Below, one piece after another: positions 7,408 through 13,235 of a DNA stretch of 13,235 nt. The position numbers and the translations under genes are program-made. Positions within the stretch are counted from its first letter, which is position 1; every line of letters starts with the position of its first letter. The DNA is from Chitinophagaceae bacterium (GTDB lineage Bacteria > Bacteroidota > Bacteroidia > Chitinophagales > Chitinophagaceae). The stretch is from the NCBI GenBank assembly GCA_025455245.1, contig JALOMX010000057.1, positions 1 through 13,235 on the forward strand, given 5' to 3'. Below the pieces are notes generated by a model. The model saw only the letters and a program-made list of their open reading frames with translations, ran no database searches and was not told the DNA's origin.

Positions 7408-8733
7408 ATGCTACCCATGAAAAAAATTTTTCCCATTATTTTTATCCTGATCTCCATATCGTTGGTGGGCATTATTTACCTGCAGTACACCAACCTGAAA
7501 AACCTGATGATGGTAAAAGAGGAGCAAATGCTTGAAAAGATGGGGAATGGCGTTTTTGCAGTAGCCAACAGTCTTGCCCAGCCAAACAACAGCCGGATTG
7601 GACTATCAAGCCTTCGAAAGAGGAATCCTCTTGCCCTGATAAATGAGGTACCTGCCATGATAAAAGACAGGTACACCCAATTTGAAATTGCCGAGAAATT
7701 ATCGGAAGCTTTCAGGGAATACAAGGTCCCCCCCACGCATTTTGAATTTGCAGTAGCCACCAGTGATTTTGTTGGCAACCTTGAAATGCAAACACCCAAA
7801 TTTGTGGAAGCTGCCAACGATACCATTAACAACCGAAGGTTTATCGCACCGGTTTACCAGGAATCCGGAAGTTGGTCTGAGGGATTGTTTCCTACTGAAT
7901 ACCTTATCGTAATTGTACCTGAATATAAAAAACTTGTTTTCCGTCAATCATACCTGCAATTGGGAAGCGCTATCGTATTTACCTTATTTATCATGTTTGT
8001 ATTTTTCCTTACGGTGGGCACGATGGTAAATCAACGAAAGCTAAGTGAAATAAAAGGGGATTTCATCAATAACATGACGCACGAGTTTAAAACGCCCCTT
8101 GCCACCATTTCGCTTGCAGTAGATGCCTTAAACAACGAAAAAGTATTGAAGGACCCCGAGAAACTAAATTATTTCAGAGGCATCATCAAAGATGAAAACA
8201 AGCGCATGAATAAGCATGTAGAAACCATTTTACAGGCTGCTGCGCTTGACAAGCAGGAAATAAACCTCAATAAAAAAGAATTATATGTTCATAAAATCAT
8301 TGAAAATGCACTTGGGAATTTTGAACTTGTTTTAAAAGAAAAACAAGGCATGGTAAATCTCAGGCTAAATGCCAAGAATGACAGGATCCTTGCCGATGAA
8401 CAACACTTTACCAACATGGTAAGCAACCTTATAGACAATGCCATAAAGTACTCAAAAGAGGTGCCTGAAATTACCATTACCACCCACAATATACCCCGGG
8501 GCATTTGTATTAAAGTAGAAGACAGGGGTATTGGCATGACAAGGGAATCCGTAAAAAGGATCTTTGAAAAATTCTTCAGGGCGCATACCGGCAACATCCA
8601 CAATGTAAAAGGATTTGGCCTTGGTATGAGTTATGTAAAAACCATTATTGATGCCCACAAAGGAAAAATTAAAGTAGACAGTACCTTAGGTAAAGGAACT
8701 TCATTTACCGTGGAAATGCCTGTAACAAAATAA
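7408..8733 (+). CDS. Membrane sensor histidine kinase, RprX-like
   Basis: This 441-residue protein has a transmembrane helix at about 7-26, an extracytoplasmic sensor region of about 160 residues without a recognisable named fold, and a second helix at about 186-207. The kinase core follows directly with no HAMP domain evident. The H-box is NNMTHEFKTPLATIS with the phospho-accepting His225. The N-box is NMVSNLIDNAIKYS (Asn340, Asn344), G1 is DRGIGM at 372-377, the F-box is IFEKFF, and G2 is GFGLGM at 402-407, so autokinase function should be intact. It resembles the Bacteroidota kinases commonly paired with an OmpR-type regulator such as RprY. No response regulator is next to it; the gene is followed by a 476-nt gene-free region. 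The start may be M1 (7408) or M4 (7417), since MKKIFPIIF is the more typical opening. The signal sensed is unknown. Confidence 0.94.
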   Translation: MLPMKKIFPIIFILISISLVGIIYLQYTNLKNLMMVKEEQMLEKMGNGVFAVANSLAQPNNSRIGLSSLRKRNPLALINEVPAMIKDRYTQFEIAEKLSEAFREYKVPPTHFEFAVATSDFVGNLEMQTPKFVEAANDTINNRRFIAPVYQESGSWSEGLFPTEYLIVIVPEYKKLVFRQSYLQLGSAIVFTLFIMFVFFLTVGTMVNQRKLSEIKGDFINNMTHEFKTPLATISLAVDALNNEKVLKDPEKLNYFRGIIKDENKRMNKHVETILQAAALDKQEINLNKKELYVHKIIENALGNFELVLKEKQGMVNLRLNAKNDRILADEQHFTNMVSNLIDNAIKYSKEVPEITITTHNIPRGICIKVEDRGIGMTRESVKRIFEKFFRAHTGNIHNVKGFGLGMSYVKTIIDAHKGKIKVDSTLGKGTSFTVEMPVTK

Positions 8734-8809
8734 TTCCCGCTGATTGCAACAGGGGATTATACTGTAACGTGTTGTGCTATTACATCGAGAAGAAATACAC
8801 GAAAAATAA

Positions 8810-8826
8810 ATACCCCGGAGGGGTAT
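8810..8826. repeat. Hairpin 1 of the cluster (ATACCCC-GGA-GGGGTAT)
   Basis: A perfect 7-bp stem with a GGA triloop. It opens the hairpin cluster and differs in sequence from the other four. I recall similar elements as dispersed repeats in Bacteroidota genomes but cannot confirm that here. Confidence 0.75.
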
Positions 8827-8835
8827 AATTTGAAT

Positions 8836-8858
8836 AGCCACCGATGAAATCGGTGGTT
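8836..8858. repeat. Hairpin 2 (type A)
   Basis: CCACCGAT (8838-8845) pairs with ATCGGTGG (8849-8856) around a GAA loop, extended by one G-T and one A-T pair. Its core CCGATGAAATCGG is the exact reverse complement of the core of hairpin 4, and it is flanked by the same TGAATAGCC when hairpin 4 is read on the other strand. Confidence 0.85.
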
Positions 8859-8878
8859 AATTGCCGGCGAAGCACCTG

Positions 8879-8902
8879 CAACCCTGAAAGGTTTCAGGGT
8901 TG
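8879..8902. repeat. Hairpin 3 (type B)
   Basis: CAACCCTGAAA (8879-8889) is the reverse complement of TTTCAGGGTTG (8892-8902), with only GG between, so the innermost pairs probably open to form a loop. The left arm plus GG equals 13 bases of hairpin 5 read on the minus strand, making it a type B element. Confidence 0.85.
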
Positions 8903-8917
8903 GCTTATTCTCCGCCA

Positions 8918-8952
8918 AATGAATCCCCCGATTTCATCGGGGGCTATTCATT
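8918..8952. repeat. Hairpin 4 (type A, inverted, extended stem)
   Basis: CCCCCGAT (8925-8932) pairs with ATCGGGGG (8936-8943) around TTC. The outer arms AATGAAT and ATTCATT extend the stem to 15 bp with a 2-nt bulge (CT, 8944-8945). Compared with hairpin 2 on the opposite strand, one A-T stem pair is replaced by C-G, which keeps the pairing. Confidence 0.88.
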
Positions 8953-8954
8953 GT

Positions 8955-8973
8955 TCAACCCTTTCAGGGTTGA
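8955..8973. repeat. Hairpin 5 (type B, inverted)
   Basis: TCAACCCT (8955-8962) pairs with AGGGTTGA (8966-8973) around TTC. On the minus strand it begins TCAACCCTGAAAGG, matching the left arm of hairpin 3. It closes the second A-B unit of the cluster. Confidence 0.85.
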
Positions 8974-9184
8974 TATATATGAACATTTTCAATCTTATAA
9001 AATCTCCACATTCTTTAGCACACAAGGACTGGCAGGTACCCAAACAGCTAAAAATAATCATGCCGGATAAGTTTTGAAGTTCAGGTTCCCATTCAATTTC
9101 CACCAATAAATCAATATTGAAACTCTTATAACTTAGGGATTATTAACAGGTATAGAAAATTCAATTATTCTATTGTGCAATAGG

Positions 9185-9217
9185 ACAAAACGTTAAACTG
9201 GAATCAACTTTATTCCA
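9185..9217 (-). terminator. Weak candidate terminator overlapping the queA stop
   Basis: On the minus strand TGGAAT (9217-9212) pairs with ATTCCA (9204-9199), a 6-bp stem whose left arm overlaps the queA TAA. It is followed by GTTTAACGTTTTG, an interrupted T-rich tail. The stem is short and AT-rich, so this is a tentative call. Confidence 0.3.
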
Positions 9218-10466
9218 AAATATTTTCCGGCAAGGGGAGGATCAGGCTGCTGTCACCATAACTCAGGAACCTGAAATCATGGGAAAGGGCATAATCATAC
9301 ACTTTTTTCCAATCATCGCCAATGAGTGCTGCAACAAGCAACAACAGGGTACTTTTTGGCTGATGAAAATTTGTAATAAGCCCTCTGCACATCCCAAATT
9401 TATAACCCGGGGCGATGATAATTCGGGTACGAATTACCAAATGACGTAAACCGGCTTGTTGCATCCATGCTTTCAGTGCACGGAGTGAGGCCTCCTTACC
9501 GCAATTTTTCTCCATCCAATAATCGTACACCTCCCATTGCCTGATTTCAAGGTCTGCCAAACTAATGGCGGGTTGGTAATAAGCCTTTACGCCCATCCAA
9601 TAAAGGCTTTCGAGGGTGCGCATGGCAGTAGTTCCAACCGGAATGATTGTTTCGTTGGCAAGCAGAGAATCAATGAGGGATATATTTATTTCCAGAAACT
9701 CTGCATGCATTTCGTGGTCCTGCATGGTCTGTGCCTTTACCGGCATAAAGGTACCGGCGCCCACATGAAGGGTTACAAACTCCTTTTGAATTCCCTTTGC
9801 CTCAATTTCATTCAAGAGTTCCTGTGTAAAATGCAAACCGGCTGTAGGCGCGGCCACACTGCCCTCGGCAGTAGCATACACATTCTGATACCTTTCATTA
9901 TCAATCTCTTCGGATTCGCGGTGTAAATAGGGCGGTATGGGAATCTTTCCTGCCTCATGAAGCACCTGTGCAAAGGATATTTCAGATGGATTCCAGGAAA
10001 ACTCAATGTCAAAACAATCGGGGCGCCTACCTGCTATGGAAGCCTGAATGGTCAATACTTCCCCGTTGTGTTCAACCCTTTTTTGCAATACCATACCATG
10101 CTTCCATTTGGATGCCCCTCCGATAAGGCATTTGTATGTAATGGAGCCCGTAGAATTGAGCGCTGTAGTGATATCACCGTATTTTTCATGCGGTTCAAGT
10201 GCGAATATTTCAATAACCCCGCCGCTTTCTTTTTGAAATAATAACCTTGCTTCAACCACACGACTGTTGTTGAAAACGAGTAAAGAACCCGGGGCTAATT
10301 GGCCCGGTAAATTTTTAAAAATTGTTTCACCGATAGAACCATTATTGTACAAAAGCAATTTTGATGCATCGCGATTTTCCAATGGAAATTTAGCGACCCT
10401 TTCATCAGGTAGTTCGTAATCAAATTTTTCGATTCCAATATGCCCGGGATGTAGTGATGTATTCAT
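9210..10466 (-). CDS. queA: QueA-type S-adenosylmethionine:tRNA ribosyltransferase-isomerase, long form
   Basis: QueA moves the ribosyl part of S-adenosylmethionine to 7-aminomethyl-7-deazaguanine in tRNA, making epoxyqueuosine at the wobble position of GUN-anticodon tRNAs. The blocks are present: FDYELPDERVAKFPLENRDASKLL (15-38), NNSRVVEARL (66-75), RYQNVYATAEGSVAAPTAGLHFT (192-214), TLHVGAGTFMPVK with DHEMHAE (232-256), GTTAMRTLES (278-287), GLITNFHQPKSTLLLLV (362-378) and HDFRFLSYGDSSLI (396-409). At 418 residues it exceeds the roughly 350 of E. coli QueA. Much of the excess lies at 288-345, between the TLES and APGYKF blocks, plus an N-terminal extension. Bacteroidota carry such long forms, sometimes as paralogues beside a standard QueA, so the exact tRNA reaction is likely but not proven. 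The ATG at 10464-10466 is the only in-frame start before the conserved block. No other queuosine gene is nearby. Confidence 0.88.
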   Translation of the reverse strand: MNTSLHPGHIGIEKFDYELPDERVAKFPLENRDASKLLLYNNGSIGETIFKNLPGQLAPGSLLVFNNSRVVEARLLFQKESGGVIEIFALEPHEKYGDITTALNSTGSITYKCLIGGASKWKHGMVLQKRVEHNGEVLTIQASIAGRRPDCFDIEFSWNPSEISFAQVLHEAGKIPIPPYLHRESEEIDNERYQNVYATAEGSVAAPTAGLHFTQELLNEIEAKGIQKEFVTLHVGAGTFMPVKAQTMQDHEMHAEFLEINISLIDSLLANETIIPVGTTAMRTLESLYWMGVKAYYQPAISLADLEIRQWEVYDYWMEKNCGKEASLRALKAWMQQAGLRHLVIRTRIIIAPGYKFGMCRGLITNFHQPKSTLLLLVAALIGDDWKKVYDYALSHDFRFLSYGDSSLILPLPENILE

Positions 10467-10471
10467 TCCTG

Positions 10472-10479
10472 CAAAGATG
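10472..10479 (-). promoter_or_regulatory. Possible -7 element (CATCTTTG) of queA
   Basis: On the minus strand CATCTTTG has one mismatch to TAnnTTTG and is followed by GCAGGA and the ATG. The predicted transcript start would fall at about the start codon, implying a leaderless or near-leaderless mRNA. It lies 28 nt from the divergent -7 element of the barrel gene. One mismatch and the extreme position keep confidence low. Confidence 0.25.
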
Positions 10480-10507
10480 TGGCATGAAGCTCTTTGTAAA
10501 AAGCTGC

Positions 10508-10515
10508 TATCTTTG
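10508..10515 (+). promoter_or_regulatory. Putative -7 element (TATCTTTG) of the barrel-protein gene
   Basis: TATCTTTG fully matches the Bacteroidota -7 consensus. The predicted start near 10522 leaves only about 9 nt of leader before the ATG at 10531. TTTG at 10493-10496 is too close to serve as a standard -33 box. Confidence 0.45.
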
Positions 10516-10530
10516 AAAAAATGAAATCAT

Positions 10531-11142
10531 ATGCCCAAGTTTTTTCTGAGCACATTCCTTTCCCTTATCGTAGGGGTAACATATGCCCAATATATGCAAA
10601 ATGCAAGACCCGGCTATGGAATCAGCATGGAACAGCCTGCCCAAACCTATGATACCACCACAGAAAAAAAGAAGTTCGATCCCAACAGGCTTGTTTTTGG
10701 AGGAAACCTTGCCGTAAGTTTTGGCGACTTTACGTTTATCAACATTTCGCCACAGGTAGGTTACAGATTCACCCCGTTTTTTACCGGTGGTGCGGGAATC
10801 AATTATATCAATTCAAGCGTAAAAGTCCGTGACATTAATGGTAATGATTTATACAAGGAGTCATACGGATACGCCGGCATGAATTTATTTGGCAGGGTTT
10901 TTCCAACCAATTTTCTTTTCGCCATGTTACAGCCTGAAATCAATTACAGTTGGGGAAAGATTAACTACACAAGCAGCTCAATTCCCGACAGCAAGCTCGA
11001 TACCAAATGGGTACCAACATTACTTGTTGGTGCAGGGGTAATGATGGGTGGCCTGATGCTTTCCATTCAATACGACCTTGCCCAGGACCCCCGCTCTCCT
11101 TATGGAAGCAATGCTTTTGTGGGAATGGGTTACGCCTTTTAA
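10531..11142 (+). CDS. Small outer-membrane beta-barrel protein
   Basis: This 203-residue protein starts with a signal peptide (MPKFFLSTFLSLIVGVTYAQ, likely cut after the Ala at residue 19). A short polar linker with a TTTEKKK stretch (about 43-49) follows. From about residue 54 the sequence alternates hydrophobic and polar residues in strand-like runs: LVFGGNLAVSFG, FTFINISPQVGYRFTPFFTGGAGINYI, YGYAGMNLFGRVFP, LFAMLQPEINYSWGKINY, VPTLLVGAGVMMGGLMLSIQYDL. It ends AFVGMGYAF with a terminal phenylalanine, the usual signal for outer-membrane insertion. About eight strands are plausible, as in OmpW/OmpX-sized barrels, but I cannot name the family. An ATG at 10521 is in another frame and ends after about 46 codons. 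The gene is divergent from queA, and its TAA overlaps the stop codon of the convergent LOG gene. Confidence 0.85.
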   Translation: MPKFFLSTFLSLIVGVTYAQYMQNARPGYGISMEQPAQTYDTTTEKKKFDPNRLVFGGNLAVSFGDFTFINISPQVGYRFTPFFTGGAGINYINSSVKVRDINGNDLYKESYGYAGMNLFGRVFPTNFLFAMLQPEINYSWGKINYTSSSIPDSKLDTKWVPTLLVGAGVMMGGLMLSIQYDLAQDPRSPYGSNAFVGMGYAF

Positions 11143-11678
11143 TGACCGAGAATGTGGTTTATAAGATTGTCGGGAACATCAAATATTTTCACCCTTTTAT
11201 CAAGGGGATCATATAAAAAACCATTTTGATGCATTACCTGCATCATTTGAAAAAGGTCGGTGTAATAACCCGCTGTGTTTAAAATGAAAATGGGTTTGTC
11301 ATGAATGGCCAACTGGTTCCATGTAAGCATTTCAAACAGTTCGTCCATGGTACCAAAGCCTCCCGGCAAAATAATGGCGGCATCGCACATCTCATACATC
11401 ATCCGCTTTCGGGTATGCATGTCGGGCACCACGATCAGCTCCGTTATCGACTGGTGCGCATGTTCCCAACTCCTGAGTTTTTCCGGTATGATACCTACCA
11501 CCTCACCACCCGAAGCAAGGGCAGCATCGGCTGTGGTACCCATTAATCCTTTGTTTCCTCCTCCATAAATCATTCTTAAACGATGTTCCCCTAACTTACG
11601 CCCGATCATTCGGGCATGAATGGCATAAAGCTCATTGTTGCCCGAACTTGAACCACAAAAAACAGCTATGCTTTGCAT
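11139..11678 (-). CDS. LOG-family nucleoside 5'-monophosphate phosphoribohydrolase
   Basis: This 179-residue, single-domain Rossmann-like protein has the LOG/TIGR00730 signature: IAVFCGSSSGNN at residues 4-15, IYGGGNKGLMG at 37-47, MHTRKRMM at 87-94 (the RK pair) and PGGFGTMDELFE at 105-116 with the catalytic Glu113. Members split nucleoside 5'-monophosphates, including cytokinin ribotides, into a free base and ribose 5-phosphate. Many bacterial members were first mislabelled lysine decarboxylase. No signal peptide or membrane segment is present, so it is cytoplasmic. The ATG at 11676-11678 gives the normal family start. A near-match -7 element (TTCTTTTG, minus strand, 11701-11694) lies just upstream. 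Its last four bases overlap the end of the barrel-protein gene. In a bacterium with no plant link visible, general purine-nucleotide salvage is as likely as cytokinin synthesis. Confidence 0.93.
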   Translation of the reverse strand: MQSIAVFCGSSSGNNELYAIHARMIGRKLGEHRLRMIYGGGNKGLMGTTADAALASGGEVVGIIPEKLRSWEHAHQSITELIVVPDMHTRKRMMYEMCDAAIILPGGFGTMDELFEMLTWNQLAIHDKPIFILNTAGYYTDLFQMMQVMHQNGFLYDPLDKRVKIFDVPDNLINHILGH

Positions 11679-11834
11679 GGATTAATTTTTTTACAAAAGA
11701 AAGTACTCATGATGACCAAATCGCTGAATACCTATCCACTTATTTTTCACCTTTTGCAGGTTTTTGTAGGAATTGTGCGGGTTTTTGCTTTCTTTTACTT
11801 TTCCATCATCATCTTATTTTAAAAATTTGCTGCT

Positions 11835-13235
11835 ATGAGTGCCACTGTCTTACTGATTTTTGTTTTTGCCTATTTCCTTATCCTGTTGGGTGTAGCCTGG
11901 TATACAAGCCGGGGCAGCAACAATGATACCTTTTTTATAGGCAACCGTAGCAGTAATTGGATGCTTGTGGCTTTTGGCATGATTGGTACCTCCCTGAGCG
12001 GTGTAACCTTTGTAAGTGTGCCGGGGGGGGTAGCAAAGGAATCCTTTGCCTATTTTCAGATTACCCTGGGATACCTGATCGGCTATGTGGTGATAGCGTA
12101 CGTATTGCTTCCATTGTATTACCGTTTGAACCTGACAAGTATTTACAATTATCTTAGTTCACGGCTTGGGTTTACATCGTATAAAACCGGTGCGGGCTTT
12201 TTTATCCTCAGCCGGACGCTTGGGGCTACTGCACGCCTTTATTTAGTGGTCAATATTTTGCAGGAAGCCATACTGTCAAGTTTTAATATTCCTTTTTGGT
12301 TAACCACGGTTATCCTGCTGATCATGATTTTGGTTTATACTTATGAAGGCGGTGTAAAAACGATTGTTTATACCGATATGCTTCAAACCACCTGCATGCT
12401 GCTAGGACTTGTATTGTGTACATGGTTTATCCTGAATCAGATGGGGATTGGTGTGGGAGAGGCAATGCGTCAACTTGGCGCTACTATGAACCCGCAGGAC
12501 AAGCCTTATTCACAGGTATTCTTTACCGATCCCAATAGCAGGCTTTTCTTTTTAAAGCAAATTCTTGCAGGTGCATTTATTACCATCACCATGACGGGAA
12601 TGGATCAGGAAATGATGCAGAAAAATATCAGTGTCCGTACCTTAAAAGATTCGCAGAAAAATGTAATGACCCTTGGTTTTATCATGCTTGTTGTGATCCT
12701 GCTTTTCCTTTTTCTTGGCGGCATCATGCATTTATATGCTTTTGATAAAGGGGCAACTTGGGAAGCAGGAAAGCTGATTCTTGAAGGAAAGAATATTACC
12801 AACGATAAGCTTTTCCCGACGCTTGCCTTGCAATACATGCCACAGGCTTTCAGTGTTATTTTTATTATTGCCCTTATCAGCGCATTGTTTCCAAGTGCCG
12901 ATGGCGCTATTACGGCACTTACCTCATCTTTCTGTATCGACATTCTTGGAATCAAGCGAAATACAACCTACAGTGAGGAAGAAAAGAAAAATATCAGGAA
13001 GCGGGTGCACCTCACCTTTGCTTTAATTTTCCTTGTGTTTGTAATGGTTTTCAAATGGGTAAACAATCCCAACATGATTACTGTAATACTAAAAGTTGCA
13101 GGCTATACCTATGGACCGCTGCTCGGGTTGTTCTCTTTTGGCATACTCACCAAAAGAGTGGTTAAGGATCATCTTGTGTTATGGGTTTGTATTGCAGCGC
13201 CGCTCATTTGTTTTGTGCTTGATAAATTCCAGGGA
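11835..13235 (+). CDS. Sodium:solute symporter (SSS family), C-terminus outside the window
   Basis: The frame is open for 467 codons from ATG 11835 to the right edge with no stop. It reads as a multi-spanning membrane protein. Helix 1 is at about 5-23, followed by TSRGSNNDTFFIGNRSSNWMLVAFGMIGTSLSGVTFVSVPG, the typical SSS opening with an unwound helix. EGGVKTIVYTDMLQTTCML near 170-190 is another family block. ISALFPSADGAITALTSSFCIDIL ends with A361xxS364S365, the pattern of the Na+ site in vSGLT-type carriers. About ten helices are visible, and one or more probably lie beyond the edge. Substrate (sugar, sialic acid, proline or other) cannot be told from this part. Codons P63-G64-G65 include eight consecutive G at 12023-12030. 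The 156-nt gap from the divergent LOG gene holds a near-match -7 element (TACTTTTC, 11796-11803), but no firm promoter. Confidence 0.93.
   Translation, partial: MSATVLLIFVFAYFLILLGVAWYTSRGSNNDTFFIGNRSSNWMLVAFGMIGTSLSGVTFVSVPGGVAKESFAYFQITLGYLIGYVVIAYVLLPLYYRLNLTSIYNYLSSRLGFTSYKTGAGFFILSRTLGATARLYLVVNILQEAILSSFNIPFWLTTVILLIMILVYTYEGGVKTIVYTDMLQTTCMLLGLVLCTWFILNQMGIGVGEAMRQLGATMNPQDKPYSQVFFTDPNSRLFFLKQILAGAFITITMTGMDQEMMQKNISVRTLKDSQKNVMTLGFIMLVVILLFLFLGGIMHLYAFDKGATWEAGKLILEGKNITNDKLFPTLALQYMPQAFSVIFIIALISALFPSADGAITALTSSFCIDILGIKRNTTYSEEEKKNIRKRVHLTFALIFLVFVMVFKWVNNPNMITVILKVAGYTYGPLLGLFSFGILTKRVVKDHLVLWVCIAAPLICFVLDKFQG

Larger units (their letters stand above)
8734..9209. other. 476-nt gene-free region with a hairpin cluster
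   Basis: No credible coding sequence is present. A 77-codon frame from 8844 exists, but it reads straight through four hairpins and resembles no family I recognise. The first 76 nt hold nothing clear; TAATTCCC at the kinase stop can pair weakly with GGGGATTA at 8752-8759 but lacks a T tail. Positions 8810-8973 are packed with five hairpins, described separately. From 8974 to 9209 the sequence is AT-rich, with only a small stem (CTATT/AATAG, 9170-9183) and the weak queA terminator. Confidence 0.75.

Noticed and set aside
8731..8759. Terminator at the histidine kinase stop (TAATTCCC / GGGGATTA)
   Set aside because: 13-nt loop, wobble in the stem and no T tail.
8810..8973. CRISPR array
   Set aside because: The repeats are unequal palindromes in alternating orientation, with no equal spacers and no cas gene.
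8844..9077. 77-codon plus-strand frame after the histidine kinase
   Set aside because: It reads through four hairpins and has no family resemblance; the inverted-repeat structure explains the sequence.

Overview
The window looks like chromosomal DNA of a free-living member of the Bacteroidota, probably near Chitinophagales or Sphingobacteriales, although that finer placement is inference. The support is: upstream motifs matching the Bacteroidota -7 element TAnnTTTG with no clear Shine-Dalgarno sequences; an RRM protein with a glycine-rich tail; an isolated atpD-atpC pair with a short epsilon subunit; a TamB-type protein; a long-form QueA; and an RprX-like histidine kinase. Base composition is moderate and even. 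I see no tRNA, rRNA, CRISPR array, phage gene or transposase.

Layout, left to right. 1-392 (minus) is the N-terminus of a TamB/AsmA-like envelope protein that runs off the left edge. 704-1066 (minus) is a small RRM RNA-binding protein, followed by a hairpin terminator with a GAAA tetraloop. 1237-4686 (plus) is a 1149-residue exported protein. It starts with a degenerate TraB/GumN-like domain, continues with three similar alpha/beta modules and a helical-repeat region, and is the least described gene here. 4793-6636 (plus) is atpD-atpC (F1 beta and epsilon), separated by a nine-unit 7-nt repeat and closed by a bidirectional terminator shared with the convergent yqgE/algH-family gene (6704-7255, minus). 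7408-8733 (plus) is a membrane histidine kinase with no response regulator beside it. 8734-9209 has no gene but holds a dense cluster of five hairpins. 9210-10466 (minus) is a QueA-type tRNA-modification enzyme. 10531-11142 (plus) is a small outer-membrane beta-barrel protein whose stop overlaps that of a convergent LOG-family nucleotide hydrolase (11139-11678, minus). 11835 to the right edge (plus) is a sodium:solute symporter, cut by the window end and containing an in-frame run of eight G.

The genes are mostly single transcription units in alternating orientation, so little operon logic links them. The only clear functional pair is atpD-atpC. The general theme is housekeeping: energy (F1 subunits), envelope (TamB, exported multidomain protein, barrel protein, kinase, symporter) and RNA or nucleotide metabolism (RRM protein, QueA, LOG).

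I found no obviously new defence or mobile system. The most notable signals are the hairpin cluster with compensatory base changes, the 7-nt repeat between atpD and atpC with a further copy at the atpC stop codon, and the TraB-derived multidomain protein that appears to have lost its catalytic motifs.
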